Positions 22,001-33,100 of a DNA stretch of 64,000 nt are shown one piece after another. The notes below the pieces were generated by a model, which saw only the letters and a list, made by a program, of their open reading frames with translations, was not told where the DNA came from and did not search any database. Each line of letters starts with the position of its first letter. Within the stretch, counting starts at the first letter, position 1. Made by a program: the position numbers and the translations under genes. The stretch is from Magicicada septendecula (Eukaryota; Arthropoda; Insecta; Hemiptera; Cicadidae): NCBI GenBank assembly GCA_034769895.1, contig CM068367.1, forward strand, positions 349,495,111 through 349,559,110, read 5' to 3'.

Positions 22001-25000
22001 ACTTCCGAACAAGACGTCGCATGAATCATCGCATCAGCTGTTTCGTTCCGGTCCCAGTTTTCGTTAATGACAAAACGTTGGAATTAAAATGCATCTGCTG
22101 GACGCTTTCCAACTGCTGACATGCACGTTGACGGTATAAATTATATAAACTTGGTGGTGAGGCAAACTCGGGTTTCTTGCAGCCTACTTGTCACTCACTC
22201 TCTCTGGATACCGCTTAACGTTCGCTGTTCCGATACGGTCTGCGTCGTATAACAAAATCTAATTATACACGGCTACACTACATTCCCAGTACTCCCAACA
22301 TAAATACGCGTGTGACAAGTAATACTGAGCAATGAGTGGCGTAAGTGCATCAGTACGTGTGGCAATGAAGTGTATCCGCGCATACCTAATTGAAGGAACG
22401 AGAAACAGTGGGAACTCTGTACACCAAACATACAGTTGGCATTACCTACTACTACGGTCTATTTTTAAACTAAACTTTCCTATTTGACACAACACCTTGT
22501 GGGGCGGAGTGGTACAAAAGCCGCCACAAGACAGACTCTCGCCAAATTGGCAGCGTTGATTGTTTGACCAGCACCAGCGACGCTGTATGGCAACGCTGCT
22601 GCTCATAAAATTATTCAATTCAAAACAATTGAGATTTATGCAGTTGAACGAACGTCCCGTCCTGTCCTCTTTTGGTTATTAACTTACATAGTGTTTCACT
22701 TGTGCGCACAAATCATCGTGCGTCAAACAGTTGTCTTGTTTTTTTTAACAAGACATGGAAAGGGGGGACACTACATTGTATAAATTTGTTTACATTGCTT
22801 ACTCGCTCCGCTGGTGCATCGCGGCACTTATGCAACCATACTTATGCAGTACTTTTGCAATGACTGTGTGTTGACTTGGCTAGAGAGTGTACACATACAC
22901 TTCTGTATCGTAATGCATGATGTATCTTTGTACATATATCCTGTTTATGTACACCTACAGGTTTGCCACTGTGAAAACATCAGGCAGCTTCTGTCGCCGT
23001 CAGCTTAAAATGCTCCTTACATTTCAAACACTCTTTGGACACTTTTGGAAGGACAGGGTTAAAAATAAACGGAATCTAACGTCGATCCGAACCTGAACTT
23101 GGTCTTCAAATAGTTCTAGTCAACAACCTTCGTAAAAGTAAATCTATAGTGACTACAAAACTTTTCTTGTGTGGTTAACTTTTTTTTACATTACTGTGCA
23201 TTGCAGTGTATAGTTGATCGCTGTCTACGTTCTTTGCTCTTTCAACTGTGATTTATTTGCGCAGCCAATTCACTTTTACAATGACTTCTATTTTTAGCTC
23301 TGTGGTAAGTCTTGCATCCGGACCCCACAACAGTCCGGGGGGGTAAGTTTTTCATAGTCTTCTACTATACCCCATATCTGTGGCCTCCCCTGACATCTTT
23401 TGCCGATCACAAGCCATAAACCGTAAACTTATGTTTATTATAAAATAAAATTTCTTCGTTCGAGTTAATTATAACGCCTTCAAACTTCCTTTTCAGTATC
23501 GTTTCCCAAACAATACTCTTCTTTCTCTTCATACATTTTCCACATTCGTATCTGTCTCATTATTTTTGTATTTCTCTTGTAGCATGGAGGTGAAATTAGC
23601 GTCACTTCTTCAAATAAAATTATTCTTCTGCTTCGTTCCTAACGTCCACGTTTCACTTCTATATAAGGTCACGCTCTATACATATGTAACATAAAAGCAA
23701 CTCGTAAGTTAAAACAAGCTTTAGAATACACAGAAGAAGCTGTTCACGATTAACGAAGATAAACGAGCACGTATTAAATCCTTCTGGGCTTAATGACAGA
23801 ATCGATAGGTACAGAGACTGACTCCACTGGCAGTAAAACACTACGCGACAGACGCTTTATGGATTCCGCTACTCAAGTTGTAAAACGTTTAATTCGCATT
23901 ACCGAAAACTCCGACAGTAAATAAAAATCTTCGCGAACAGACAATATAAGACGTAATAACTTATCTCAACAACGAGCAAATAGATAGAGCGAGTGAAAGA
24001 AATGAAAGTTGTAAACCGTCAGTAGTTGTAATACGCTGTCTCCAAGTAAACCAAGGACGAAATATCGTTTGTCTGCGCAGTCTGCTTTCATAAATTCCCT
24101 GCCTTATCTGCCTTACTAAAGTAACCAGATACATTCAATTTTTATGTGATAAATAATCTCCTGCAGGAACGGACGAAATTAATAAAATTCTAATAAGGTT
24201 TCCATTTCTTCTCATCATCGGATTCATATCTACTATTAAGGGGGTAGTATCTGATATTCTGTAAGCGCTGTACTTCGTCTACGTACATCTGCATCTCACT
24301 CGGACTTCCACTGTAATAGTATGTCTCCACGAATGTTTCTTGCTTACTCCACTGTCACACAATAATCTTAAACAAAACCGACAACCGAATCTTATCCTAT
24401 TTTCATAGTTCACGTTATATCGTTAACTAACATCAGTGTGCAAACGATCTGCGGTACAGTACAATGCGCTTATATTAACGAATATGTTCTGATTACACTA
24501 TACGATAATGCGAAATACGCACAAAATAATTAACTCTTAAGAGCTTAGTTGGCCAGTGGGTTTCTCACCACAGGTTAACTCAGCCTGGGGATTGAATACC
24601 TCGGATAACATCCCAAGTATAATAATGGGCGGCTGAAGAGTGGTGCTGGCCACACTACCTTGCATGTATGCCAAACGGCTCACATAAGCAGTCTACCCTG
24701 CGTAAACTCTTTAAACTACTTCGGTGGCACAAACTTAACCAATTGTTATTAAGTAAATTTTAATACTGTTACGGCATAGGCTGGAGAGCGAAATGCGTTT
24801 TCAAATTTAACAATTTCTTATCATACAGCGTAATGAAACACCGTTTATATAAAAGATCCAAAGCCAAATAAGTAAGACGCCGAAAAGAAAGTCAATTAAG
24901 TGACTGAAGTACCGTTCTGCGGACTTGGGATAGTGAACACTTTTCAAATAACACAATAAATCCCTTTTTATAGTACTGTACTCCTCAAAGTAAAAAACCA

Positions 25001-25029
25001 CGATTAGTAAGAGCTGACGAAGTGGCATA
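19049..25029. other. Long stretch without recognised genes
   Basis: AT-rich, CpG-containing DNA. Small observations: a TAGGCCTA octamer at 21703, an imperfect GC hairpin (CTTGTGGGGCGG with CCGCCACAAG) near 22496-22530, and a segment at about 24541-24740 that looks like a dispersed repeat (see findings). Open stretches of 60-80 codons on both strands show no domain or splice logic. Confidence 0.45.
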
Positions 25030-25645
25030 CAGTGCTGACCAAAAGTTTACGGACACCCGTACAAACAAGCAATCATTTCCTTCTTAATTGTGAAGAATAA
25101 TTATGGTGAGAATAATTAATTCTAATTTCAGTGTGACTGAAAATGTAATTACATCAAAATTACACCAACAATGTTTGTACATACAACGAAAATTTGCTAT
25201 TCCACAAAAGAACTGATGGGAATCTGAATCTCATTAGAATTTTCATCAAAAACTGTTAAAGCCTCGTAAATGCACTACAAATTTTAAGTAAATTACAGTA
25301 ATTGAATGGTTTTTTTACTGGCCTAAGAACGACCTGTCCAAAAAATCATATATTCTACTTATTTCAACCCGTTTTTTGTTTTTACCCCCCCCCCCAAACT
25401 AAATGTTTCGCAATAACATTAAAAGGCAAAAGTTATGATACATTTTGAGCCGATATATTTAGATACGATGCAGTTTATTTAAATTAATACACTGATAATT
25501 GGGAAATAATAATAAAGGCAGAAATTTATTTTTTTAAGTGTGTCCTAAACTTGTCCTCACCTTTTACATTCTCTATTGCTGCAATCATATTTTTTTGCAT
25601 ATACATCAGCATTTTTATTGATATGTTTAATACAGTACTGTACCA
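25030..25645 (-). mobile_element. Tc1-like element remnant (candidate)
   Basis: TA followed by CAGTGCTGACCAAAAGTTTA at 25028-25049 closely resembles the terminal repeats of Tc1-like transposons. About 500 bases further on, the minus strand reads MQKNMIAAIENVKGEDKF and ends at a stop near 25536. This is shaped like the C-terminal end of Tc1 transposases ('MPKRVxAVIxAKGGxxKY'). The segment has few CpGs, unlike its flanks. The opposite end and the DDE core were not found, so this is at best one end of a decayed copy. Confidence 0.35.
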
Positions 25646-26615
25646 AATTATTTCTCGTATTATTCAGTATTGACTTAGTTCTGTGAAAGACAGCCACTTA
25701 AATCTGTTTGCCTCATACGTCAAACCTGTACAATATAACGAACCTGTGCTATTTCACGAATACACGAAGTCATAACGATGTATCAGAAGCAGCAGTGATA
25801 AACTGTCTTATCACTGAGACCGCCGTGAGGGCTGTTAGGGTCAATGCCCAGGCAGGTGACGCTAGTGAAGACAAGACGTTGATAAGAGTATGTTTTTCTA
25901 CTTTTTTCGAACACTAACAGAAATGAATCAAAAGTTTAAAGAAGATCCATGTTCACGAGATTTAAGCGCAATAGGAGATATTTTATGATGATTCTACATA
26001 CAAGATATGCAAGAAACGTACACAAAACTCATATTCAGCTGGAACGGTTAATGGGAGTTTTATTACCAAAATGTAATTGTTTGACCATACTAGGCACGGC
26101 AAAATAGGAGGTTTGAATTCAGCAAGCGAAAAGTAAATTTCTTGTGCTAAACTTCTATTTTGTGTTTACTGTTTAAAAACACAGTTTCAGTGTTGCAACA
26201 ATTTTATTTTATAATGAATGCGATAGTTCTTGGGGTTAAAATTTATTCGCAGTTTGAACTCGCGATGGCTGTCTTTCGTCAAAATAACATAACTTAACTC
26301 TTCCCTCAGTGATATTCAACACAATGCATATTAAGTCTTCCTGGAAACAACGCCGCCTTAATAGTCTTCGCTAACGTGTAAATATGTGTTGAAGCATGTC
26401 TTACACCTGTATTTGCATAACAGTACCGTGGCAAAAACCAGTTAAGCTCTTCCTAACCAGTTAATCCGAAACCGATTCCTACACAATCAATATTCCTTTG
26501 TTACTCGACTGCCTCTCCTCCTATACATCGCAATTCTGGGTGCTTTCACCCACAGTTATCCGATTCAATTACAGCAATCTCCCATCACGTATTCAACTGT
26601 GCTCTAAACAAACCG
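25646..26615. other. No gene recognised
   Basis: If the Tc1-like call is right, part of the transposase gene should lie here on the minus strand, but I could not follow it. Confidence 0.4.
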
Positions 26616-26654
26616 CAATTACACAAATCAATTACACAAATCAATTACACAAAT
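26616..26654. repeat. 13-bp tandem repeat, three copies
   Basis: CAATTACACAAAT repeats three times without mismatch. Confidence 0.9.
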
Positions 26655-26749
26655 CATCTTCTGTCCCATAACTGGGCAAAAAGGCTTTTACTTTATTGGT
26701 TAACACTTAAAAAGTTGTTGGCCATAGGATTTATGCCACTTAGTGGTGT

Positions 26750-27165
26750 ATCCAGAATTTGGTCCGGGGGGGGGGGGGTCGACTCGGCTTCATACAAAAG
26801 AAAAAACAAGCAACATTAATATCTTTAAAGTGGCTGAAAAACGTGTGATAAAATCCTGAGTTCAGTCCCATTAAAGTACACGGTAATAACACAATAAAAA
26901 TACGAAATACGCGTTATAGAAACTCCGTTTACAAGTTGCGTACTTAGTGACTACACTGATTTTCCTAGATTTCATATTTCAACCGTATACGTAAATGCTG
27001 TGCATTAAACCTGTTTGTATATTTTAAAAGGGTTAATACGAGGCCTGAATTAGCGTACACAACTAAACAAATAATAAAGCAATCTAAAAATTAAAATATT
27101 GACAAAAATTCGTCAACCTTTTCGACCTTCTGCGGGGGGTCCGGGGTCCCGTTCGCCCCTGCTGA
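26750..27165. mobile_element. hAT-like non-autonomous fragment (candidate)
   Basis: The left part reads TAGTGGTGTATCCAGAATTT followed by a 13-base G run. The right part, in reverse complement, reads CAGGGGCGAACGGGACCCC with C runs. This 'CAGNGGNG... then G-tract' layout is typical of hAT elements of the ZMYM/DUF4371 type, like the element at 29779-36230. The first and last bases do not match cleanly and no 8-base duplication was found, so the boundaries are approximate. Confidence 0.35.
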
Positions 27166-29778
27166 GAGAAGCAATTATTCCACAGTTACTACAGTAATCG
27201 CTGACGCACAAACCACTGGTACTCTATAACGCTATTACTGAATAGTAAAGAAAAAAATTTACCTTAATTCTCAAGCTGATGGTCTAGCACTCTGAAGATT
27301 AGCACTATATAAATAAGAAACAGTACAATGTACATGTAGGCTAGCATAAATACAAGAAAAAGGATTTTAAACTAGCGTGTTTTTCATACACACTGCGTTA
27401 TTGTAGAACTATCTCGCTGGTAAGTAAGCAGACAAAATTCTATTTCATATTCTATACGTTTTATATCGATATACTCTATACTTTGAAACTACAGTATTCA
27501 AGTGCAGACGTACAAATGTTTTCGACAACGAAAACTTCACCAAATTCTGGTTTCAAAATTTCAGTTTTCTCACCGCACACCGGAGTAACCATTACCTGGG
27601 ATTTGCACTCTTTTATCATTAATGAAGTCAAAAGGAGAAAGTTCCAAAACTTTAAAAACGTATTAAATTAACTGTTGCCTTAAGCGCTAACGTTCCACTT
27701 CTTCCAAAACTAAAATATTCATTCACCCCGAACGGTCACTTAAACTTTACATTTCTCTCAAAACTGTGCGCTTTTCTGCAATTCGCAAGTAGTATACCTG
27801 ATCTCGAGTAACAGTGTTCCTATGTATTCCCTGTGAAATTTTCTTTCCTTAATGTCAGAATTACAATGTGGTATATGAAAAGTTATCCTCCGCCACGCTC
27901 AACTAGATCAAAAATTTTAAACCCTGTTAGTACTGAGATACAATTTCTTGTCGTCTTATTTTCTCAACCGTGTGTCTGCACAAGGTAAAAATGTCTTCTC
28001 GGCTTATTCTTGGGAGGACCACGTTACTTTTTCCCCTGTGTTTAATAACATAACGTATTCTTTTCCGGTACCGTTCTGGCATATTTATAACAAAATTTAA
28101 ATGGCAATAATAAAAATTAAATGGCTTGTCCGCAAAACTTTTAGTTACAGCTAAATCATAATGTAATTCACAATATGCGTTAAAGAAGTAAAACTTTAAT
28201 TAACGAAAAATAACAAAACGGCAATAATTAATATGCGATATATAGCATAACTTACTGAAATGATCTAATAATGAGATAGTTGCTGGTTGTTACTCCCTCA
28301 CGGATACAGTCAGTATATTACCTCCTAATTCGTTCAATCCCTGAGTGCAGCAGAATCGATACCAAGCAAACTATTAAAAACTATTTAATATTCGCTGACA
28401 CTGTAAAAGTTTCGTTACACATGATCGATGAAGAGCCGCTGATTACGGTAAATTTGTAAAGTGGGACGCCACTGTCACATGTACCGTACCTCCCTGTGGG
28501 AGGGTAACAACCCTGCCACGTGTTTTTCCCCCTTTCCCGACCAACAACATCTGTCTTAATAACAGTAGGGACGCTACATTTCGTGAACTACATGACGATA
28601 CACTTCGCGCATTATCAACCGGGTCCGGGGACGTGCTTACGTTACCAAATTCATCGTATACGTCATTTACGTCGAACTCTGACCGTAAAATAATCTACAC
28701 TCAGCCCTGCAGTTGTACGTAAGAAACGAGTACGTAAATGTGCACAACCTATTAAACGACACTGGCCGCCGTCCAACTTGGCATACCCTGCATACGTATG
28801 ATACACTGCTACTCCTCAAGACATTATCACGGGATTGTTATTTGTATTATTCTGCTTGTGGTAGTTCTGAATTATTATAGTAATACTGAAATGTAATTTT
28901 TTTTTTAGACAGAACTAATTATCGGACTACTGTCTTCAGAGTTTATAAATACTACAGATATAGTCCTTCAAGGCCCATCAAACAAGCGAGCAGGAACCAC
29001 GGTAACGGAGGTGGAGAGTGAAAGACTAGTACTGTTTGCCAACAAGTGACACCAACCTGATGTGGATGGACACAAGAATGGATCGCCTTCGCTTCTTTGC
29101 TGATTTGTAAGAGGTAATTAAATCGGATAAAATAAAATAAATTTCAATGCTTGCCATTTTACGTTTACAAAAAATTATGTCTTTATATAATAAAACCGGA
29201 TGTTAACACTTCAGTTTACGTTAAAACATGATTCCCATTTTATCATGCACACCAATTGGCATGATTAATTACGTTAAAACAAGTTTCAGAAGCAAAAATG
29301 TGTACAAATACAATGCTGTTAATTGAAAACGAAACATTTACACAGTAAGGGCAGCATAACTGATTCGCGGGATAATTGAAAGCCATTGATTCATATTCAG
29401 ATTTGAAACTGCAGTGTTATATTTTATTGTATCCGCAGTACTAAATCGGCCGCCTAATTGAATCAATTTTTGAAATTCTAACGTGATCCCACTAAGCGGC
29501 ACTTACTGTACTTCAACAGAGGCTTGTCATCTAATAACACCAGCTAGTGAGAATCCTGTTGTAACCAGTAACATCTGGTGTGATGAATGCCGAATGCAAT
29601 ACGATGTCCACAACCGCTACACATCATTTATGCAGGACTTGTACGCATCATCAAGATTGAACCACGTTGTTGCGTTCATCTCTCATTCCGTAGGATCCTG
29701 TGTTACAGATTACATTCAATAATGACGATAAAACTGGGTCTATAAAAGACTTATCTTCCCGTTTTGGAACTTAGTTCA
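27166..29778. other. No gene recognised
   Basis: AT-rich sequence with scattered CpG. Nothing structural was seen apart from a small hairpin-like CCTCCCTGTGGGAGG near 28488-28503. Confidence 0.45.
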
Positions 29779-29940
29779 CAGGGGTGCCTACAGGGGGGTA
29801 TCGTGTCGCCATTGGCGACATTTGAAAAATTTTTGGGGGGGATTTTTTTTACTGTTGTATGAAATTTACTATTACTAAAAATACCGAATACAATGTGAGA
29901 ACGTATTTCCTGGTCGCAATTTGCGTCAAAGCTTGCTTAA

Positions 29941-30809
29941 GGGGGCTGCATGGTGTATCACGTGATGAGACATCCACGAATCACAGTACAATAATTTTAG
30001 TGTACAAAATACAGCTTTATATTTTAATTTATTAAAAAAGCGATTATTTGTAAATACATATTGAAAAACAAAGAAAGCGAAACTGGTCAAGTTGTAGGCT
30101 AAAAAATTTTTTGAAGTCATAAAATACTTAAAGAAAACTAGATCGTTTGAAAGCGAATGGAAGTTCCCTACGTAGGTGGAACAGACGCTTTCAAACGACC
30201 TAAAGTTCTTTGATTATTTTGCTGCTTCAAAAAATGTTTTCGTGTACAACTTGAGCAGTCTTACTTTCCTTATTTATCTATATTTATTTTCAAATAATCG
30301 CTTATTTGATAAATTTACATATAAAGCTGTATTTTGTACACTAAAATATTATACTACGAGGGTGCTTTCACATGTGCGGACTTTTTGTGTGCGAGGGAAT
30401 TTTGAAAACACAATGTTCGATTTTATTGTTTTGGACTTGCACACTAATAATTTTGATAAAAATAAAGTTAAGACGTTTGATTGGGAAAAACAACGCTTTA
30501 TTCAAACGCCTTAAGGAGGGATTTTTATATACGGCGGAAATTTTGAAAAACACAAAGTTCGATTTTATTGTTTTGAGAAATATTTTGTTATATTTACTTA
30601 CAATTACCTTTTTAACCCAAAAGTTACGTATTTCCTTCGTTAAGAAATAAATTGCAGCATAAACAACTAATAAACGACCTTGTTTACAAGTCCAAAACAA
30701 TAACATCGAACTTTTATTTTTCAAAATTCCCTCGCACGCAAAAAGTCCGCACAAGCGAAAGCATCCCGATTCGTGGATGTCTCATCACGTGATATACCAT
30801 ACAGCCCCC
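29941..30809. mobile_element. TTAA-flanked double-hairpin element, 869 bp
   Basis: The terminal inverted repeats begin GGGGGCTGCATGGTGTATCA and run about 42 bases (29941-29981 and 30770-30809), with two mismatches. Each is bordered by TTAA (29937-29940 and 30810-30813). The interior consists of two consecutive large hairpins. The first has arms at about 29984-30165 and 30180-30357, centred near 30172. The second has arms at 30362-30439 and 30687-30765. Part of the second arm also recurs as a direct copy at about 30537-30576 in the loop. The open frames inside (for example 30176-30514) are by-products of the palindromes and have no recognisable domain. TTAA duplication is the mark of piggyBac or Kolobok mobilisation. 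The family is not identified. Confidence 0.82.
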
Positions 30810-31096
30810 TTAAGGTGAGGGGGTTCCTTAGTAACAAAATGGGCCAGCGCTTCTTATTGGTTGTTGGACATCGTCTCACCGTTGTTTGTCACATTCCATG
30901 CTCGCTATCTCGCTATGTACGGTTAATTCTCAGAATCTGTTATTGCAACGTGCAAAAGCAACGTGACAATACAATACACAGTGAACTCGATAGTTTTACA
31001 GTGGCAGTGGCTGTAATTCGTGGATTTGAAAGGGGATTGTTTCATACTTTGCTTTTAATTTATGCAGTTGTAGTGTCGCTAGTGTAAACTGGGATA

Positions 31097-31374
31097 ATGC
31101 CTCGGGCTTTACTGAGAACTTTTAAGTAAAATTGCCTCGAAGTCCTGTGCAACACCGTTCACCGACAGGACAAGTGGGTTGAACATTGTAAAAAAAAACA
31201 TACATATAAATTTAAAAACAATTTAAATATTAGGTTTAAAATAATAGAATTTAGAGAAGGAAATAATGGACAATGGAAACGTTGCTCAGAGCCTGAAGAA
31301 GTCGTTAACTGGACACGGCTGCAGGTGCACGTGGAAGACACTCATAAACAGCGCACAGTCAATAAAGATGAAAG
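31097..31374 (+). pseudogene. hAT transposase, inferred first exon
   Basis: An ATG at 31097 opens ten codons to a TAA at 31127. The same frame is then open without interruption to 31374 (about 81 codons), including QDKWVEHCKKKHTYKF and WKRCSEPEEVVNWTR. At 31374/31375 stands a donor-like AAAG|GTAAAA. The frame leaves two bases over, which pair with the single base before the first full codon at 33102, directly after an acceptor-like TTACTTTCAG ending at 33100. Phase agreement and the protein-like composition support an exon with an intron of 1726 bases. The segment is probably the N-terminus of the transposase that continues at 33101. This splice model is inference. Confidence 0.5.
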
Positions 31375-33100
31375 GTAAAAAATATTTATTTTTTTAGGCA
31401 GAAACATTAATTTTTATAAAGTTTATAATATCTACTGGTATATTAAGCTGAGTATATTAGGCTTATTGTCAATCATGTCACAATCATAATGGTTTAAACA
31501 TCACTTTAAAGCACTTCACTTTTGTTGTGTTAACTAGTAAAAATTGAAAAATGTACATTAAAAACAATTTTCATTATTTTTTGACCTAGATCGAATTCAA
31601 TGCAAATACTATTTAAACAAATTTGATACTAGAGTAAGATAGGCAGTAAATCTATAATACTTAAATAATATTATAATTTTTTTAACAGTTATATTTAGTA
31701 CTTTCTGCATAAAATACATAACGCAAACCATAAATGTAGTATGGTCATTTTTTGAAACTGTTTTTCCCACCAGAAGTGCACTTAAATTTTTAATTTTTGT
31801 TTTTTATTCAATTATTTTTATTTTCAATGGGATCCGGATACGACTATCTTAACAATGTTAAACTAGCCATTTTTATATTACATTATCTCAGTAACTATTA
31901 AAATTATTTACATAAAAAACAAATAAGTAAAAAAAATGTTGTTCTTCCGTACGCCCAATCCTTTTAAAACTTCGTATCACTGTGTTTAAGCTTTAAGGCC
32001 CTAAAATAAATATGTATTTTTATTATCCCCTGGGAGGAAAAATTCTTCAGGTCCTGATCAGGTACCTTAACACCTAACAGATCCCTCTTAAGGGTAATTC
32101 ACTGGGCCGGAAGAGGGACCCCATCAGGTACCTTAATAGTCTGCTATGTGCGTTGGAAACGTGAAAGAATAGGTTAGAATGTATACGGGAACTAATAGTA
32201 CATAGCTTGCATATTATATTACTTTAAAAATTCTATTATTTTACTATTCTGAATTTCTGAAAATAGATTTATATATCAATGTGCATTACACAACCCATCA
32301 TTAAAATAATATTATGTTTACTGCACTTTTTTATAAATATATAAAATTATTCAATAATCCACATTTTACAAGATATTTATTATTTTATTTAAAACTTTTT
32401 TTTACAAAAGTATATAATTACAATACACAATTACAATGACAATAATTATTTTACAAAATTATATATTTTTTACTATTTAAATAATATCGTTGACTGCTTT
32501 CATTCAAACCTTTCATGAATTCATTATTCTTTAATACATTTCTCTGCCTCTATTGCAATTTCGCTTTTCTTTTTAAGAAAATTCTTAAATTTTTAATGTA
32601 ATTCATTTTTTTAAACACTTAACGTGTAATAAAAATGTCCATATATAAAGTACACAAAATATAAGAGGTCAAATGTACTTAACCTGCATTAAAAAATTAA
32701 AAAAATAATCATTGATGATTTCAACTCATCAATCAAAGGAGAATGGGCTGAAATTCATAACTCCTAACATGTTCAAGCACATTGTTTATAGACTTTATCT
32801 AAAATTATTATTTTTTGTTTATTTTTGAAGCATTATTGTTCTGTTTATTTATTATCATTGTTTATTATAATTGTTCTGAATTATTTAAAAATAAATAAGT
32901 TGTCTGTTTTTACCTATTTTTTACCACATTTAGTAGCATTTTTATAATATAAAACTATAAAATAACGCAAAATATTAATAAATTCGATATATTAATTTAC
33001 ACTGCAAGAGAGTATTAATAGTATTAAATAATAATAACCTTAATAGTATTAAATATAAATATTAACTGGAGCTTCCCTAAGTCAAATTAATTACTTTCAG
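31375..33100 (+). other. Inferred intron / non-coding interior of the hAT element
   Basis: Extremely AT-rich, nearly CpG-free and without open frames. It lies between a donor-like GTAAAA and an acceptor-like TTACTTTCAG. If the splice model is wrong, it is simply untranslated element sequence. Confidence 0.45.

Noticed and set aside
22130-22240. TATAAA-containing segment followed by TCACTCACTCTCTC, promoter-like
   Set aside because: No downstream coding sequence or splice signal was found, and TATAAA is common in AT-rich DNA.
30176-30754. Overlapping frames of 92-128 codons on both strands
   Set aside because: They lie in the hairpin arms of the TTAA-flanked element. Similar peptides on opposite strands follow from the palindrome, and no domain is seen.
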